Assembly: GCA_036378155.1 (NCBI GenBank) | Contig: DASUXA010000041.1 | Location: forward strand, 1 to 31,441 | DNA from: DASUXA01 sp036378155 | GTDB taxonomy: Bacteria > Actinomycetota > Actinomycetes > Mycobacteriales > Micromonosporaceae | DNA: 31,441 nucleotides | Reading direction: 5' to 3' | Position numbers and translations under genes: made by a program | Notes under the pieces: model-generated | Database searches by the model: none | What the model saw: only the letters and a program-made list of their open reading frames with translations | Told to the model about the DNA's origin: nothing | Part shown: positions 15,090-23,200 of the stretch, one piece after another | Layout of the letters: the number at the start of each line of letters is the position of its first letter | Numbering within the stretch: position 1 is the first letter of the stretch

Positions 15090-16110
15090 TCCGTTCGCGC
15101 AGCGCGACGGCTGCGGTGTGGGTGGTCGCCACGCCGTCCGGCAGCGGTACCAGTCGCATGCTGACCGGGCCGCCCGGGTCGGGCAGCCGGTCGTGGGGGA
15201 TGCCGAGCGCGTCGGCGACCGTCCGCTGCCCGTACTCGACCAGGGTGCGGTTGTGCTCGCGTACCCGATCGACACCGAGGCTGCGCAGCGTGAACAGGGC
15301 GGTCGGGGCGGCGAGCCACGGGCTGTAGTCGATCGTGCCCTGGAACTCGACGGCGCGCGGGAAGCCGGTCGGCTCCTCCCACGACACGACCAGCGGTCGG
15401 ATCGTGTCGCGCCAGCGTGGCGCGACGTACAGCAGCGCTGTGCCGCGCGGCGCGAACATCCACTTGTGGAGGTTGCCGACCCAGAAGTCGGCACCGATCG
15501 ACGCGACGTCGACCGGAAGCATGCCGGGCGCGTGGGCCGCGTCGACCAGCACCGGTACACCGGGCACGGCGGCGACGATCCGGGCAACCGGCATCAGCCG
15601 GGCGGTGGGGGAGGCGACCTGGTCGATGACGAGCAGGCGGGTGCGGTCACCCGCAGCCGAGGCGATCGCGGCGACGATCTCGTCGTCGGTGGCGGTCAGC
15701 GGTACCGCGACCGTCCGGTGCCCGGCGCCGGTCGCCGCGCACAACCGGTCCACGGCGAGGTCGACGGCGCCGTACCCGTGGTCGGTGGTCACGACCTCGT
15801 CGCCGGGGCGCAGACGCATCGAGTTGAGCACGACCGCGACGCCCGCGGTCGCGTTGGCGACCAGCGCGGTGCCGTCCGGGTCGGCGCCGAGGAAGGCAGC
15901 CAGGTGTCGACGGGTGTGGGCGACCCGGTCGGCGAGCCCCCGGGTGAAGAAGCGCTGCGGGTTCGCGTCGACCTCGTCGCGAAGTCGCTGCTGGGCGCGC
16001 TGCACCGGGATCGGTACCGCGCCGAGCGAGCCGTGGTTGAGGTGCGCGACAGCGGGGTCGAGGGAGAACAGCAGGCGGGCGCCGGGGATCGGCTCGGGGG
16101 GCCTGGTCAC
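14947..16110 (-). CDS. PLP-dependent class V aminotransferase (isopenicillin N epimerase-like)
   Basis: A 387-residue protein, GTG start. It opens with LLFSLDPAVAHLNHGSLGAVP, typical of the CefD-like branch of class V aminotransferases. PLP contacts are visible: Asp190 and His193 in VLVDAAHAPG and the Schiff-base Lys216 in WVGNLHKWMFAPRG. The C terminus LLRLSAQVYNGAEEYDRLAEGL is also typical. No beta-lactam genes are near, so true isopenicillin N epimerase activity is unlikely; a desulfurase or racemase-like role is open. Its 3' end overlaps the end of the M23 gene by 143 nt on the opposite strand. Confidence 0.9.
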   Translation of the reverse strand: MTRPPEPIPGARLLFSLDPAVAHLNHGSLGAVPIPVQRAQQRLRDEVDANPQRFFTRGLADRVAHTRRHLAAFLGADPDGTALVANATAGVAVVLNSMRLRPGDEVVTTDHGYGAVDLAVDRLCAATGAGHRTVAVPLTATDDEIVAAIASAAGDRTRLLVIDQVASPTARLMPVARIVAAVPGVPVLVDAAHAPGMLPVDVASIGADFWVGNLHKWMFAPRGTALLYVAPRWRDTIRPLVVSWEEPTGFPRAVEFQGTIDYSPWLAAPTALFTLRSLGVDRVREHNRTLVEYGQRTVADALGIPHDRLPDPGGPVSMRLVPLPDGVATTHTAAVALRERISDELRVEVAVTAWGGTGLLRLSAQVYNGAEEYDRLAEGLPRLVATG

Positions 16111-16116
16111 CCCGTG

Positions 16117-16122
16117 ATCGTA
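16117..16122 (-). promoter_or_regulatory. Leaderless -10 (TACGAT) for class V aminotransferase
   Basis: On the minus strand TACGAT lies 6 nt before the GTG at 16110, in the 18-nt gap after xerC. No Shine-Dalgarno is present, so the gene can be transcribed without xerC. Confidence 0.5.
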
Positions 16123-16128
16123 GGCGGC

Positions 16129-17091
16129 TCACGCTCGCGGGTGTGCCTGCCGGTACGCCGCGCGCAGCCGTTCGATCGAGACGTGGGTGTAGATCTGGGT
16201 GCTGGCGAGCGAGGCGTGACCGAGCAGTTCCTGTACCGAGCGCAGATCGGCGCCGCCTTCGAGCAGGTGGGTGGCTGCCGAGTGACGCAGCCCGTGCGGC
16301 GACACGCGGGGCAGTCCGGCGATCTCGGCGTACCGGGCGACGATCTGCCGCACGCTTGTCGGCTGGAGGCGACCGCCCCGTACCCCGAGCAGCAGCGCCG
16401 GTCCGCTGGCTGCCGTCGCGAGGACCGGCCGGGCGCGGGTGAGCCACGCGTCGAGCGCCCGGTCGGCGGGCTCACCGTAGGGCACCGAGCGTTCCTTGGC
16501 GCCCTTGCCGAGCACCCGTACCGTGCGCCGGCCCCGGTCGACGTCGTCAACGTCGAGACCACACAGTTCGGCGACCCGGATACCGGTGGCGTACAGCAGC
16601 TCCAGCACCAGCCGGTCGCGCAGCGCGACCGGATCGTCGTCCGGTGCGGGGGTGGTCACCAGTTCGGCTGCCTGGTCCTGACGCAGCACACCAGGCAACT
16701 CGCGATGCGCCTTCGGGCTGGTCAGCCGCTGCCCGACGTCGTGGGCGAGCAGCCCTTCGCGGTGCGCCCAGGCGGTGAAGCCCCGCGCCGCCGCGGCACG
16801 CCGGGCGAGCGTGGTGCGTGCCGCGCCGGCGGTACGCAGCCGCGCCAGCCAACTCCGCAGCACCATCAGGTCGAGTTGTCCCGGCGACTGGTATCCCATC
16901 CGGGTCGCGTGGTCGAGCAGCGACACGATGTCCGCGACGTACGCGCGGACCGTGTGCGCCGAGCGGTTCAGTTCGCTGGCGAGGTGGCGCGCGAACGCGT
17001 CCACCGCGTCGCGCATCGGCTCCGGAAGCGCGGCGTGGAGCGCTTCGGTTCCGGTGTCGGTCCGCCGGGTCATCGCCACGACCGTCGTCAT
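16129..17091 (-). CDS. xerC: Tyrosine recombinase XerC
   Basis: A 320-residue site-specific recombinase acting at dif to resolve chromosome dimers. The ATG at 17091 is preferred over a TTG six codons upstream; GAGG lies about 12 nt before it. The SAM-like N-terminal core-binding domain begins DAVDAFARHLASELNRSAHTV in overlapping pieces. The catalytic residues are present: Arg172 (TGIRVAELCG), Lys199 (GKGAKER), His266 and Arg269 (HGLRHSAATH), His292 (LLGHASL) and Tyr301 (TQIYTHV). Follows dprA but is separated by a hairpin. No flanking integrase-type att repeats are seen, and the core genomic context argues for XerC rather than a phage integrase. Confidence 0.93.
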   Translation of the reverse strand: MTTVVAMTRRTDTGTEALHAALPEPMRDAVDAFARHLASELNRSAHTVRAYVADIVSLLDHATRMGYQSPGQLDLMVLRSWLARLRTAGAARTTLARRAAAARGFTAWAHREGLLAHDVGQRLTSPKAHRELPGVLRQDQAAELVTTPAPDDDPVALRDRLVLELLYATGIRVAELCGLDVDDVDRGRRTVRVLGKGAKERSVPYGEPADRALDAWLTRARPVLATAASGPALLLGVRGGRLQPTSVRQIVARYAEIAGLPRVSPHGLRHSAATHLLEGGADLRSVQELLGHASLASTQIYTHVSIERLRAAYRQAHPRA

Positions 17092-17158
17092 CGGATCGCG
17101 CCTCGTCAAGCCGGCACGCCGGAAGCCGGCGACCGGTATCGAGCGGGACCGGCGGGAC

Positions 17159-17191
17159 CGGGTCGGGTCGCCGAGGCGCGAACCCGACCCG
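17159..17191 (-). terminator. Hairpin between dprA and xerC
   Basis: CGGGTCGGGT at 17159-17168 pairs perfectly with ACCCGACCCG at 17182-17191 (10 bp, 13-nt loop) in the 169-nt gap after dprA. It may end the yraN-comM-dprA transcript. The rest of the gap has only short GCCGGC palindromes. Confidence 0.45.
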
Positions 17192-17260
17192 CTCGCCAGT
17201 CCGACCTCGATCCGCTCCCGTATCGCAGCCCGACCCGCTCACGCTCCCGAACCGGCATGT

Positions 17261-18448
17261 TCAGGTCGCCACCGGTGCCGTCGTCCGGTCCGGTGGCGGC
17301 AGCCGGTACCCCTCGGGCGTCTTGATGACGAACCCTCCCGCGTCGAGCAGGCCCAGCGCGCGCATCGCGTCGCGTACCGAGACGCCGGCGGCTGCCGCGA
17401 GGTGGTCGATGTCGGCCGCTCGGCGGGGCGGAACCACGTCGAGGACCTGCCGCGCCAGGGGATCGAGCAGGTCATCGGGGCGTTCCTGGGCGCGCGGCAG
17501 CGGCGCGAGGTCGTCGCCGATGCGCCCGACCTCCTCGAGCACCTCGAGATGCGAGGTGACGAGCCGGGCACCGAAATGGCGGATCGCGCTGTGGCATCCG
17601 ACCGACATGGCAGAGGTGACCGGTCCCGGTACCACCATCGCCGCCCGACCGAGCAGCACCGCGCGACCGAGCGTCTGGCGCGCTCCGCTGCGCGCCGCCG
17701 CCTCCACCATGACCGTCCCGCGGGTCGACGCCGCGATCACCCGATTGCGGATCAGGAACCGGTGGCGATGCGGCGCCGCGCCCGGTGGCCACTCGCTGAT
17801 CAGCAGCCCGTCGTCGGCGATCCGCTCGAAGAGGCTGGCGTTCCCCGCCGGGTACGGGCGGTCCACCCCGCAGGCGAGGACCGCGACCGTGGTGCCCGAG
17901 GCAGCCAGCGCGCCACGGTGCGCGGCGGCGTCGATGCCGTACGCCCCGCCGGACACCACCGTCCAGCCCCGCCCCGCGAGCCCGTACGCGATCTCGCTGG
18001 CGACGTGCTTGCCGTACTCGGTCGCGGCTCGGGCGCCGACGATCGCCACCGAACGTTCGACCGCCTCGCCCAGGTCGCCCCCGCCCCGAACCCACAGGCA
18101 CAGGGGTGGGTAGGTGTCCCGGTCGATCCGGTCGCCGGTGTCCGCCCGGCTCACCGTCGCCAGGTCGGCTACCTGAGCCGGCCACTCGTCGTCGGTCGGG
18201 ATGAGCAGCCGTGCGCCGAGCCGCTCGGTCCGCGACAACGTGACCTCGGCTGCCCGGTACGGGTCGCCGGCTGCCAACCGGGGCGCCGCCGCGGCGGCCA
18301 ACTGGTCCGGTACCGCACCCGCGATCAGGCGCGCCAGCGCGACCGGCGCGCCGGCGGCTGCCACCAGCGTGCCGAGCTCACGGTTGCCGGGCTCGACCAG
18401 GCTGGCGAGCGCTACCCGCGCCAGCCGTTCGTCCTCGCGACCGCTCAT
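17261..18448 (-). CDS. dprA: DNA-processing protein DprA
   Basis: A 395-residue protein that in transformable bacteria protects incoming single-stranded DNA and loads RecA. ATG at 18448 overlaps the comM stop (ATGA). The order is an N-terminal SAM-like helical part, then the Rossmann DprA domain with VERSVAIVGARAATEYG at about 131-146, VVSGGAYGIDAAAHRGA at 164-180, VLACGVDRPYP and FLIRNRVIAASTRGTVMVEAA. A C-terminal winged-helix domain (about 325-385, with HLAAAAGVSVRDAMRALGLL) follows. Coupled to comM and yraN, and shares their upstream box motif. Confidence 0.95.
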   Translation of the reverse strand: MSGREDERLARVALASLVEPGNRELGTLVAAAGAPVALARLIAGAVPDQLAAAAAPRLAAGDPYRAAEVTLSRTERLGARLLIPTDDEWPAQVADLATVSRADTGDRIDRDTYPPLCLWVRGGGDLGEAVERSVAIVGARAATEYGKHVASEIAYGLAGRGWTVVSGGAYGIDAAAHRGALAASGTTVAVLACGVDRPYPAGNASLFERIADDGLLISEWPPGAAPHRHRFLIRNRVIAASTRGTVMVEAAARSGARQTLGRAVLLGRAAMVVPGPVTSAMSVGCHSAIRHFGARLVTSHLEVLEEVGRIGDDLAPLPRAQERPDDLLDPLARQVLDVVPPRRAADIDHLAAAAGVSVRDAMRALGLLDAGGFVIKTPEGYRLPPPDRTTAPVAT

Positions 18449-19965
18449 GCCGCACCTCCGGTCCGCAGCGTCAGTGCCTCGGTGACGTCCTCGACGCCCG
18501 GCTGCGATCGACCGTCGAGGTCGGCGACGGTCCAGGCGATGCGCAGCACCCGGTCGTACCCCCGGGCGGACAGCGTGCCGACGTCGAGGCACCGGCGCAG
18601 CGCCTCCGTGGCGATGCGAGGCAGCCGGTATGGCGGGGTTCGCAGTACCGAACCAGCCACCTCGGCGTTCGTCGCCCAGCCACGCCCCGCCCAACGCTCC
18701 GCCGCGGCGGCCCGAGCGTCGGCGACACGAGCCGCCACGACCTGGGACGACTCGCTGCGCGTCGCGTCGTCGAGCAACTGAGCGGCGCGTACCGGCATGA
18801 GCGACACCTGCAGGTCGACGCGGTCCATCAGCGGCCCCGACAGTCGGCCCAGGTACCGCCGCCGGACCAGGGCGCTGCATTCGCACTGGACGTCGCCGGC
18901 GGGACGCGCGCAGGGGCACGGGTTGGCGGCAAGGACGAGCTGTACCCGCGCCGGATAGGTCATCTGTCCCGCCGAGCGGCCGAGCGTCACCACGCCCTCC
19001 TCCAGCGGTTGGCGCAGCGCCTCCAACGCCTGGCTGCTGAACTCGGGAGCCTCGTCCAGGAACAGCACTCCGCGATGGGCGAGGGACAGCAGACCCGGTC
19101 GGGCAAGCCCGGAACCGCCACCGACCAACGCCGCGACGCTCGCCGTGTGGTGCGGAGCCTGAAAGGGCGGTTTACGGATCATCGGCGCACCCGACGGCAG
19201 CGCGCCGGCGATCGAGTGCACGGCGGTGACTTCGAGCGCCGCGTCGTCGTCGAGCGCGGGCAGGATCGACGGGAGGCGCCTGGCCAGCATGGTCTTGCCG
19301 GCACCCGGCGCGCCGATCAGGGACAGGTGGTGACCGCCGGCGGCGGCGACCTCGAGGGCCCGCTTGCCGGTCTCCTGCCCGACCACCTCGGCGAGGTCGG
19401 GGCCGCCCGACTCGGGGGCGTCGACGCAGTCGGGCGGGTCGAGCAGCGCTCCGCCGCCGCGAACGAAGTCGACCAGGCGCCGCAGCGTGTCGACCGCTTT
19501 GACGATCATCCCCGGTACCAGGGCGGCCTCCCGGGCGTTCGCGGCAGGTACCACGACGCGGCGCAGTCCGGCGCGGTGCGCGGCGAGGACGCACGGCAGG
19601 ACGCCACGCACCGGCCGTACCGCCCCGTCGAGACCGAGCTCGCCGAGCAGGACCACGCCGAGCAGCGGCGCGAGCGGCAGCGCCCCGGCACCGGCGAGCA
19701 GGGTCACCGCGACCGGCAGGTCGAACGCCGACCCGTGTTTCGGCACGCTGGCCGGCAGCAGGTTGACGGTGATCCGCCGGTTCGGCCATGCCTCCCCGGA
19801 GTTGACCAGCGCGGCCCGTACCCGGTCGCGCGCCTCCGACAGAGCCGTGTCCGGCAGTCCGGTGAGCGTCATTCCGGGCAGTCCGGCGGCGAGGTCCGCT
19901 TCGACCTCGACGACGTGCCCGGCGAGGCCGACCAGCCCGACCGACAGCACCTTCGCGTACGACAT
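18445..19965 (-). CDS. comM: ComM/YifB-family AAA+ ATPase (Mg-chelatase-like)
   Basis: A 506-residue hexameric helicase that extends recombination branches during natural transformation in Gram-negatives. An N-terminal Lon-like ChlI domain covers about 1-170 and includes MSYAKVLSVGLVGLAGHVVEV in overlapping pieces. Walker A GAPGAGKT is at 218-225, Walker B VLFLDEAPEF at 300-309, and NPCPC in LAANPCPCARP marks the zinc/cysteine segment of the family. The C-terminal domain ends with RGYDRVLRIAWTVADLDG. The start codon shares a base with the yraN stop (TGATG). Widespread also in non-competent actinobacteria. Confidence 0.95.
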   Translation of the reverse strand: MSYAKVLSVGLVGLAGHVVEVEADLAAGLPGMTLTGLPDTALSEARDRVRAALVNSGEAWPNRRITVNLLPASVPKHGSAFDLPVAVTLLAGAGALPLAPLLGVVLLGELGLDGAVRPVRGVLPCVLAAHRAGLRRVVVPAANAREAALVPGMIVKAVDTLRRLVDFVRGGGALLDPPDCVDAPESGGPDLAEVVGQETGKRALEVAAAGGHHLSLIGAPGAGKTMLARRLPSILPALDDDAALEVTAVHSIAGALPSGAPMIRKPPFQAPHHTASVAALVGGGSGLARPGLLSLAHRGVLFLDEAPEFSSQALEALRQPLEEGVVTLGRSAGQMTYPARVQLVLAANPCPCARPAGDVQCECSALVRRRYLGRLSGPLMDRVDLQVSLMPVRAAQLLDDATRSESSQVVAARVADARAAAAERWAGRGWATNAEVAGSVLRTPPYRLPRIATEALRRCLDVGTLSARGYDRVLRIAWTVADLDGRSQPGVEDVTEALTLRTGGAA

Positions 19966-20324
19966 CAGAAAGCTCCGCGCAGGTGCTCGACCTGGGCCGG
20001 GCCCGATCGTGGGCGCACGACGCTGACCACGTCGAAGCGGACTTCCTTCGGACGTACCCCCGCCTGCGCGAGCCACAGCGTCGCGAGCTTGCGCAGCCGG
20101 GCCACCTTCGCCGGCTGTACCGCCTCGCTCGGCGACCCGAATCGCGCGCTGCGACGCGTCTTGACCTCGCAGAAGACGAGCGTGTCCCCGTCCCGCAGGA
20201 TCGCGTCGACCTCGCCTGCCCGGCAGCGCCAGTTGCGGTCGAGCAGCACCATCCCCTGGTCGACCAGATAACTGACGGCGACCCGCTCGCCGTACGCGCC
20301 CACCGTGTCTTTCGCCTGTGTCAT
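19965..20324 (-). CDS. yraN: YraN family (UPF0102) putative endonuclease
   Basis: A 119-residue protein with the RecB/Holliday-junction-resolvase-like fold. ATG at 20324 is chosen since homology starts at AKDTVGAYGERVAVSYL; upstream in-frame codons cross the box motif. Core catalytic pattern: Glu in GEVDAILRDGDTLVFCEVKTR (E-x-D...E-x-K). First gene of the yraN-comM-dprA operon. CAGCCT, close to TANNNT, lies 6 nt before the ATG, and copy B of the TTGTCCACA motif lies 53 nt upstream. Function is unproven but nuclease action on DNA is likely. Confidence 0.93.
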   Translation of the reverse strand: MTQAKDTVGAYGERVAVSYLVDQGMVLLDRNWRCRAGEVDAILRDGDTLVFCEVKTRRSARFGSPSEAVQPAKVARLRKLATLWLAQAGVRPKEVRFDVVSVVRPRSGPAQVEHLRGAF

Positions 20325-20376
20325 GCGCGAAGGCTGCCGCCACCGGCCGACCCAGCACCACCACACCTCGCGAGGG

Positions 20377-20405
20377 CTGTGGACAAGGCACCCAGGTGTG
20401 GACAA
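20377..20405 (-). promoter_or_regulatory. TTGTCCACA box pair, copy B (upstream of yraN-comM-dprA)
   Basis: On the minus strand two perfect TTGTCCACA 9-mers occupy 20405-20397 and 20386-20378, pitch 19 nt. The core reads GTCCACA, CCTG, GGTGCCTT, GTCCACAGC; copy A has GTCCACA, ACC, GGTGCCTT, C, GTCCACAGC. The last G (20377) lies 53 nt before the yraN ATG, and CAGCCT at 20336-20331, 6 nt before the ATG, is a possible -10. Confidence 0.65.
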
Positions 20406-20467
20406 CACTCCACCAGGAGCGCCGACGTGCTACGCGGTCGCCAGCTGCAGCGGCACAACATAGGGAG

Positions 20468-20674
20468 ATGCCGATATTTCCGATACCGGATGCGCGGTTC
20501 GGGATGATGTGTGGCATAGCGGACGGCGCGGTGACCATCCACTTCGGGGGCGAACCGAGCCTGCCCAACCGGCTGGCGGTCATGAACGGGTGGAACTACA
20601 TGGTCCGCCTCTACCGCCCCCGCGCCGAGATCCTCAACGGAAGCTGGACCTTCCCATCCATCCGGAACACCTGA
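20468..20674 (+). pseudogene. DUF1214-domain gene remnant (C-terminal fragment)
   Basis: A 68-codon open stretch. Its last part, DGAVTIHFGGE then GWNYMVRLYRPRAEILNGSW, matches the end of DUF1214 (usually ...RLYGP..AILDGSW..P), a domain found C-terminal to DUF1254 in proteins of over 300 residues. Everything before it is missing. AGGGAG abuts the ATG too closely for good initiation. The first 40 nt (ATAGGGAGATGCCGATATTT) are richer in A/T than the surroundings, which fits acquired DNA or decay. It is probably a non-functional remnant; a short expressed peptide cannot be excluded. Confidence 0.6.
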
Positions 20675-20693
20675 CGAAGACCGTACGCACGAG

Positions 20694-20713
20694 GCGGGGC
20701 AGGCGATCCCCGC
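20694..20713. terminator. Hairpin at end of class I aminotransferase
   Basis: GCGGGG at 20694-20699 pairs with CCCCGC at 20708-20713 (6 bp, 8-nt loop) between the convergent ends of the DUF1214 remnant and the aminotransferase gene. Confidence 0.35.
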
Positions 20714-20720
20714 ACCACGC

Positions 20721-21902
20721 CTAGGCGGCGAGTTTGCGCAGCCGGTCGACCGCCTCCGACAACACCTCGACCCGCTTGCAGAACGCGAACCGGACCAGGT
20801 GCCGACCCGCCTGCCGATCGTCGTAGAACACCTGGGTCGGTACCGCGACCACGCCGCACCGCTCGGGCAGGGCGAGGCAGAACTCGACGCCGTCCGTACC
20901 GCCCAGCGGGCGGATGTCCGCCGTGATGAAGTACGTCCCCTCCGGTACCAGCACGTCGAAGCCCGCCTCGGCGAGACCGTTCGCCAGCAGGTCGCGCTTG
21001 GCGAGCAGATCGGCGCGCAATCCGGTGACGTACGACCGGGGCAGCCGCAGCGCGTGCGCCACGGCGGGCTGCAGCGGCCCGGCGTTGACGAAGGTCAGGA
21101 ACTGCTTGACCCGCAGTACCGCCGACACCAGGTCGGGTGGTCCGCTGACCCAGCCGACCTTCCAGCCGGTACACGAGAACGTCTTGCCCGCCGAGGAGAT
21201 GCGCAGGGTCCGCTCGCGCATGCCGGGCAGGCTCGCCAGCGGGGTGTGCGTGCCGCCGAACACCAGGTGCTCGTACACCTCGTCGGTCACCGCGTACACG
21301 TCGTACTCGACACACAACGCGGCGATCAACGCGAGTTCCTCGCGGGTGAACACCTTGCCCGTGGGGTTGTGCGGCGAGTTGAGCAGCACCATCCGGGCGC
21401 GTCCCGCGCCGCCGGCCGACCCGGCGAACGCGGCGCGCAACTGGGCCGGGTCGAACCCGTACCGCCCGTCGGCCCGGGGTCGCAGGGTGACGGGCCGGCG
21501 CACCGCGTGGGCCAGCGCGATCGACGCCGCGTACGAGTCGTAGTACGGCTCGAAGCAGACCACCGCGTCGCCCGGGTCGCACAGCGCCAGGATCGACGCC
21601 GCGATCGCCTCGGTTGCCCCGGCGGTCACCACGACCTCGCGGTCCGGGTCGTAGTCCAGTCCCCAGTACTCCCGCTGGTGGTCGGCGATCGCCTGGCGCA
21701 GCGCCGGAATGCCGGGAGCGGGCGGGTACTGGTTGTGCCCGCCGCGCAGCGCCTCGGCCGCCGCGTCGAGCATCGACGCCGGTCCGTCGGTGTCCGGGAA
21801 GCCCTGACCGAGGTTGACCGCCCCGGTGCGTACCGCCAGCGCCGACATCTCCGCGAAGATGGTCGTGCCGAACGGGCGCATCCGCTCCACCAGTGGGTCC
21901 AT
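20721..21902 (-). CDS. Class I/II PLP aminotransferase (DapC-like)
   Basis: A 393-residue fold-type I aminotransferase. It begins with VERMRPFGTTIFAEMSALA and contains NLGQGFPDTDGP near 30-41, the NSPHNPTGKVF motif (175-185) and the Schiff-base Lys240 in ISSAGKTFSCTGWKVGW. The extended pattern resembles N-succinyldiaminopimelate aminotransferase DapC and methionine/kynurenine aminotransferases. Without other lysine genes near, DapC is likely but not certain. ATG at 21902 is preceded by TAGGCT at 7 nt, which overlaps the end of the DUF2332 gene. Confidence 0.9.
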   Translation of the reverse strand: MDPLVERMRPFGTTIFAEMSALAVRTGAVNLGQGFPDTDGPASMLDAAAEALRGGHNQYPPAPGIPALRQAIADHQREYWGLDYDPDREVVVTAGATEAIAASILALCDPGDAVVCFEPYYDSYAASIALAHAVRRPVTLRPRADGRYGFDPAQLRAAFAGSAGGAGRARMVLLNSPHNPTGKVFTREELALIAALCVEYDVYAVTDEVYEHLVFGGTHTPLASLPGMRERTLRISSAGKTFSCTGWKVGWVSGPPDLVSAVLRVKQFLTFVNAGPLQPAVAHALRLPRSYVTGLRADLLAKRDLLANGLAEAGFDVLVPEGTYFITADIRPLGGTDGVEFCLALPERCGVVAVPTQVFYDDRQAGRHLVRFAFCKRVEVLSEAVDRLRKLAA

Positions 21903-21907
21903 GCCGC

Positions 21908-23077
21908 TCAGCCTAGGGCGGGCGGGGCGTACCGGTACCGCTGCGGTTGCCAGGACAGCCACGAGCCGTGCGGGCCGGTGCGCGCCAGCACCTCGACCGT
22001 GGGCTGGCCGTCCAGCCACGCGACGACCGTCAGGGTGCCGATCGCCTGGGCGGTCGGCGCCGGTACCCCGGCGGTGAACAGGTCCGCCCCGCACTTCGCC
22101 GCCTCGTTGACGACCAGGATCAGGTCCCGCCGCCGACCCTCGGCGTCCAGGACGCGGACCAACTCGTCCTGGGCGGCGGAGGGCAGGTAGGTCGTCGCGT
22201 TCGAGCTGAACACCAGGGGTACCGCGGAGACGCCGGCGAGCACCTCGGGCAGCGCGCCGACCATGTCACCGGCGATCAGCGGCGGGCGTACCTCGCGCGC
22301 CTCGCCCAACGCCGCGTCCAGCCGCGCCAGCCGTTCGACGTGCTCGGGCCAGATGCAGCTGCGCAGCCAGGTCACCTGGTCCGGATCGTCGACCTCGACC
22401 GGGTGGAGGTCGATCCCGGTACGCGACGCGATCAGCGGGCTGTCGTCCAGGTACTCCGGGCACTGCTCGCCCCGCACTTCGCAGTCGAGCAGCAACGGGT
22501 GCGGCGGGTCGGCGCGGCCGACCCGCCGCACCCCGGACGGTCCGGTGTACCGGTAGCCGTACCGGTCCGCGAGCAGCAGCAGCCCCGCGCTGGTACCGAG
22601 TTCGACCAGCCCGACCGGGCGGTCGCCGAGCAGCCTCGCGACCAGGCCGAACGCCGGGCGCAGCAGGGCGGCGCGCAGCGGCTCGTTGGTCTGGGTGGTC
22701 CGGCTCGCGCACAGTTCGCCGAGTTCGGGGCCGTACCGGCTGACCAGGTCCGCGAACGCGGGCACCAGTCCGTCGTCCGGTTCGCGGGTGCCGCCGAGCA
22801 CCGGCAGGTACTCCGACAGCCGGTGCCCGGTCGCGCTGGTGCGCAGCAGGTACTGCGCGGCCGCGAAGTACAGGATCGCCCGGCGCTGCCGGGGCGGCGC
22901 GGCGTACAGCGGGTCGGCGAGGTCGGGGCGCTCGACGATCGCCGCCGACAGCCGGGTGTACACCTCGGAGGAGCCGACGAATTCACGCTCGGCGAAGGTC
23001 CGGAACATCCGCGTCATGCGCTCGTCGTCGCGCTCGCTGTCGCGCTGCCCCGCCGACGGCTGCTGATCTGCTGCCAT
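21908..23077 (-). CDS. DUF2332 family protein
   Basis: A 389-residue protein, ATG at 23077. Features of DUF2332 are seen: the start with FRTFAEREFVGSSEVYTRLS, then VGLVELGTSAGLLLLADRYGY (about 174-194) which resembles a SAM-binding GxGxxG-like loop, CIWPEHVERLARLDAAL, and the ending VAWLDGQPTVEVLARTGPHG with WL near the end. Function is unknown. The fold prediction suggests a methyltransferase-like Rossmann core, but no catalytic residue can be named. Divergent from the membrane gene at 23201; the TTGTCCACA copy C lies between them. Confidence 0.88.
   Translation of the reverse strand: MAADQQPSAGQRDSERDDERMTRMFRTFAEREFVGSSEVYTRLSAAIVERPDLADPLYAAPPRQRRAILYFAAAQYLLRTSATGHRLSEYLPVLGGTREPDDGLVPAFADLVSRYGPELGELCASRTTQTNEPLRAALLRPAFGLVARLLGDRPVGLVELGTSAGLLLLADRYGYRYTGPSGVRRVGRADPPHPLLLDCEVRGEQCPEYLDDSPLIASRTGIDLHPVEVDDPDQVTWLRSCIWPEHVERLARLDAALGEAREVRPPLIAGDMVGALPEVLAGVSAVPLVFSSNATTYLPSAAQDELVRVLDAEGRRRDLILVVNEAAKCGADLFTAGVPAPTAQAIGTLTVVAWLDGQPTVEVLARTGPHGSWLSWQPQRYRYAPPALG
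21910..21915 (-). promoter_or_regulatory. Leaderless -10 (TAGGCT) for class I aminotransferase
   Basis: On the minus strand TAGGCT ends exactly 7 nt before the ATG at 21902. It overlaps the last codons of the upstream DUF2332 gene, so the two genes can be uncoupled. Confidence 0.5.
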
Positions 23078-23119
23078 ACCGCCAGATGCTGCTCGCCTCG
23101 CCGCGGTGGCGCAGCGATC

Positions 23120-23147
23120 GACACCACACGACGGTGGTTGTCCACAG
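23120..23147 (+). promoter_or_regulatory. TTGTCCACA motif, copy C (upstream of proline-rich membrane protein)
   Basis: A perfect TTGTCCACA at 23138-23146 followed by G. The distal box is degraded to GACACCACA (23120-23128, last five bases conserved, pitch 18). Between them GGTGG parallels GGTGCC of copies A and B. The final G lies 54 nt before the GTG at 23201, and TACGGT at 23187 is 41 nt after the box. Confidence 0.5.
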
Positions 23148-23186
23148 TGCGCCGCGATGGATTAGCCAGCGGGCGGTTGTTTCGCC

Positions 23187-23192
23187 TACGGT
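23187..23192 (+). promoter_or_regulatory. Leaderless -10 (TACGGT) for membrane protein
   Basis: TACGGT ends 8 nt before the GTG at 23201. No -35 at the expected position (AGCCAG) and no Shine-Dalgarno, so an activator acting through the upstream box is possible. Confidence 0.5.
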
Positions 23193-23200
23193 GCGATGTC

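Noticed and set aside
14947..16110. Isopenicillin N epimerase as evidence of a beta-lactam cluster
   Set aside because: No other beta-lactam genes are present; the family contains many unrelated desulfurase-like and aminotransferase-like enzymes.
16129..17091. Phage or integrative-element integrase
   Set aside because: The gene matches chromosomal XerC and stands by dprA/comM; no tRNA, att repeats or phage genes are near.
15118..17325. 735-codon open frame on the plus strand
   Set aside because: Lies opposite the class V aminotransferase and xerC, both with intact catalytic motifs; no domain is visible.
14292..20405. TTGTCCACA boxes as a replication origin
   Set aside because: Only five boxes or so, split between promoters, with no dnaA/dnaN, no AT-rich unwinding region and no box cluster; a regulatory role fits better.
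20378..23146. TTGTCCACA as the PafBC (RecA-independent SOS) promoter motif
   Set aside because: That motif, as I recall it, has TTGTC(A/G)GTG about 8 nt before TANNNT; here the box is 41-42 nt before the -10 and the last bases differ.
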